Assembly (NCBI RefSeq): GCF_018687275.1
Contig: NZ_CP061287.1
Location: 930,001-994,000 of the forward strand
DNA: 64,000 nucleotides
From: Polynucleobacter sp. MWH-Aus1W21
GTDB taxonomy: Bacteria > Pseudomonadota > Gammaproteobacteria > Burkholderiales > Burkholderiaceae
Direction of reading: 5' to 3'
Shown here piece by piece: positions 63,856 to 64,000 of the stretch (the stretch's first letter is position 1; every line of letters begins with the position of its first letter). The notes beneath the pieces were generated by a model. That model ran no database searches, was not told the origin of the DNA, and worked only from the letters and a program-made list of their open reading frames with translations. The position numbers were made by a program, and so were the translations under genes.

Positions 63856-64000
63856 GTGGCTGGAAAAATTGGATTTGTATCCTTAGGGTGCCCTAAGGCG
63901 TTAGTAGATTCAGAGCTCATCCTCACGCAACTGAGTGCCGAAGGATATGAGACTGCCAAGGATTATTCCGGCGCAGATCTGGTGGTGGTTAATACTTGCG
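63856..64000 (+). CDS. rimO: Ribosomal protein S12 methylthiotransferase RimO (N-terminal part)
   Basis: The frame starts at GTG 63856, 2 bp after the phaR stop, and runs off the window. The 48 visible residues, [18 protein letters not shown] to LVVVNTC, are the start of the UPF0004 domain. Both cluster-binding cysteines seen so far (SLGCPK and VNTC) are in place. The radical SAM and TRAM domains would lie beyond the edge. Confidence 0.93.
   Translation, partial: MAGKIGFVSLGCPKALVDSELILTQLSAEGYETAKDYSGADLVVVNTC

Overview
The window looks like chromosome of a betaproteobacterium of the Burkholderiaceae, most like Polynucleobacter. This rests on moderate base composition, several Bug-type (TctC) periplasmic binding proteins, a class I phaC-phaB-phaR set, the order bamD / rluD-pgeF / phaC-phaB-phaR / rimO, and a thi operon led by a TPP riboswitch. 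The genus is an inference from memory of such genomes, not a database result.

Layout. 1-5050: tail of a thiamine-diphosphate enzyme, a Bug protein, then a three-gene operon (Bug protein, isocitrate-lyase/PEP-mutase enzyme, secreted alpha/beta hydrolase). 5114-25790: an accessory region built on a tRNA-Asn gene. The intact tRNA-Asn (25715-25790, minus) has a tyrosine integrase just beyond its 3' end. A perfect 47-bp copy of the tRNA 3' end lies at 8230-8276 and a diverged copy at 5114-5160. The simplest reading is an integrated element of about 17.5 kb (8230-25759) beside an older remnant (5114-8230). The remnant holds a DUF2147 protein, an amber-interrupted MipA gene, a hydrolase and a DUF4118 membrane protein. 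The element carries a manganese-riboswitch-controlled GDT1-type exporter with a DUF3147 protein, a P-type ATPase, a universal stress protein, an FNR-box-linked SHP / diheme cytochrome / cytochrome b561 / cytochrome c5 cluster, a diguanylate cyclase with an HD-GYP phosphodiesterase, an alanine-rich coiled coil, a PgaC-like glycosyltransferase with an outer-membrane barrel, and a compact mobile core that includes a family A DNA polymerase.

25812-35800: thiamine synthesis (thiD; riboswitch-thiC-thiO-thiS-thiG-thiE), a Nudix protein, paired DnaA boxes, tRNA-Arg(CCU), an MFS carrier with a 47-residue membrane protein after it, and a class III CoA-transferase. 35880-45503: parE-parC, then XdhC, a MobA-like nucleotidyltransferase, RidA, VWA and MoxR proteins (resembling the accessory genes of carbon-monoxide dehydrogenase clusters, with no hydroxylase in view), and two single-haem c4-type cytochromes behind an FNR box. 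45583-53607: a GntR regulator with a palindrome over its own start codon, divergent from the propionyl-CoA to succinyl-CoA pathway (mutase, MeaB, carboxylase beta and alpha, epimerase-like protein). 53641-64000: housekeeping genes (tsaB, rimI, a HolD-like gene, lplT, alr, bamD, rluD, pgeF), polyhydroxyalkanoate genes, and the start of rimO.

The most unusual material is the tRNA-Asn element: a polymerase-bearing integrase core with no visible capsid, relaxase or helicase, joined to cargo for metal, redox and cyclic-di-GMP functions.
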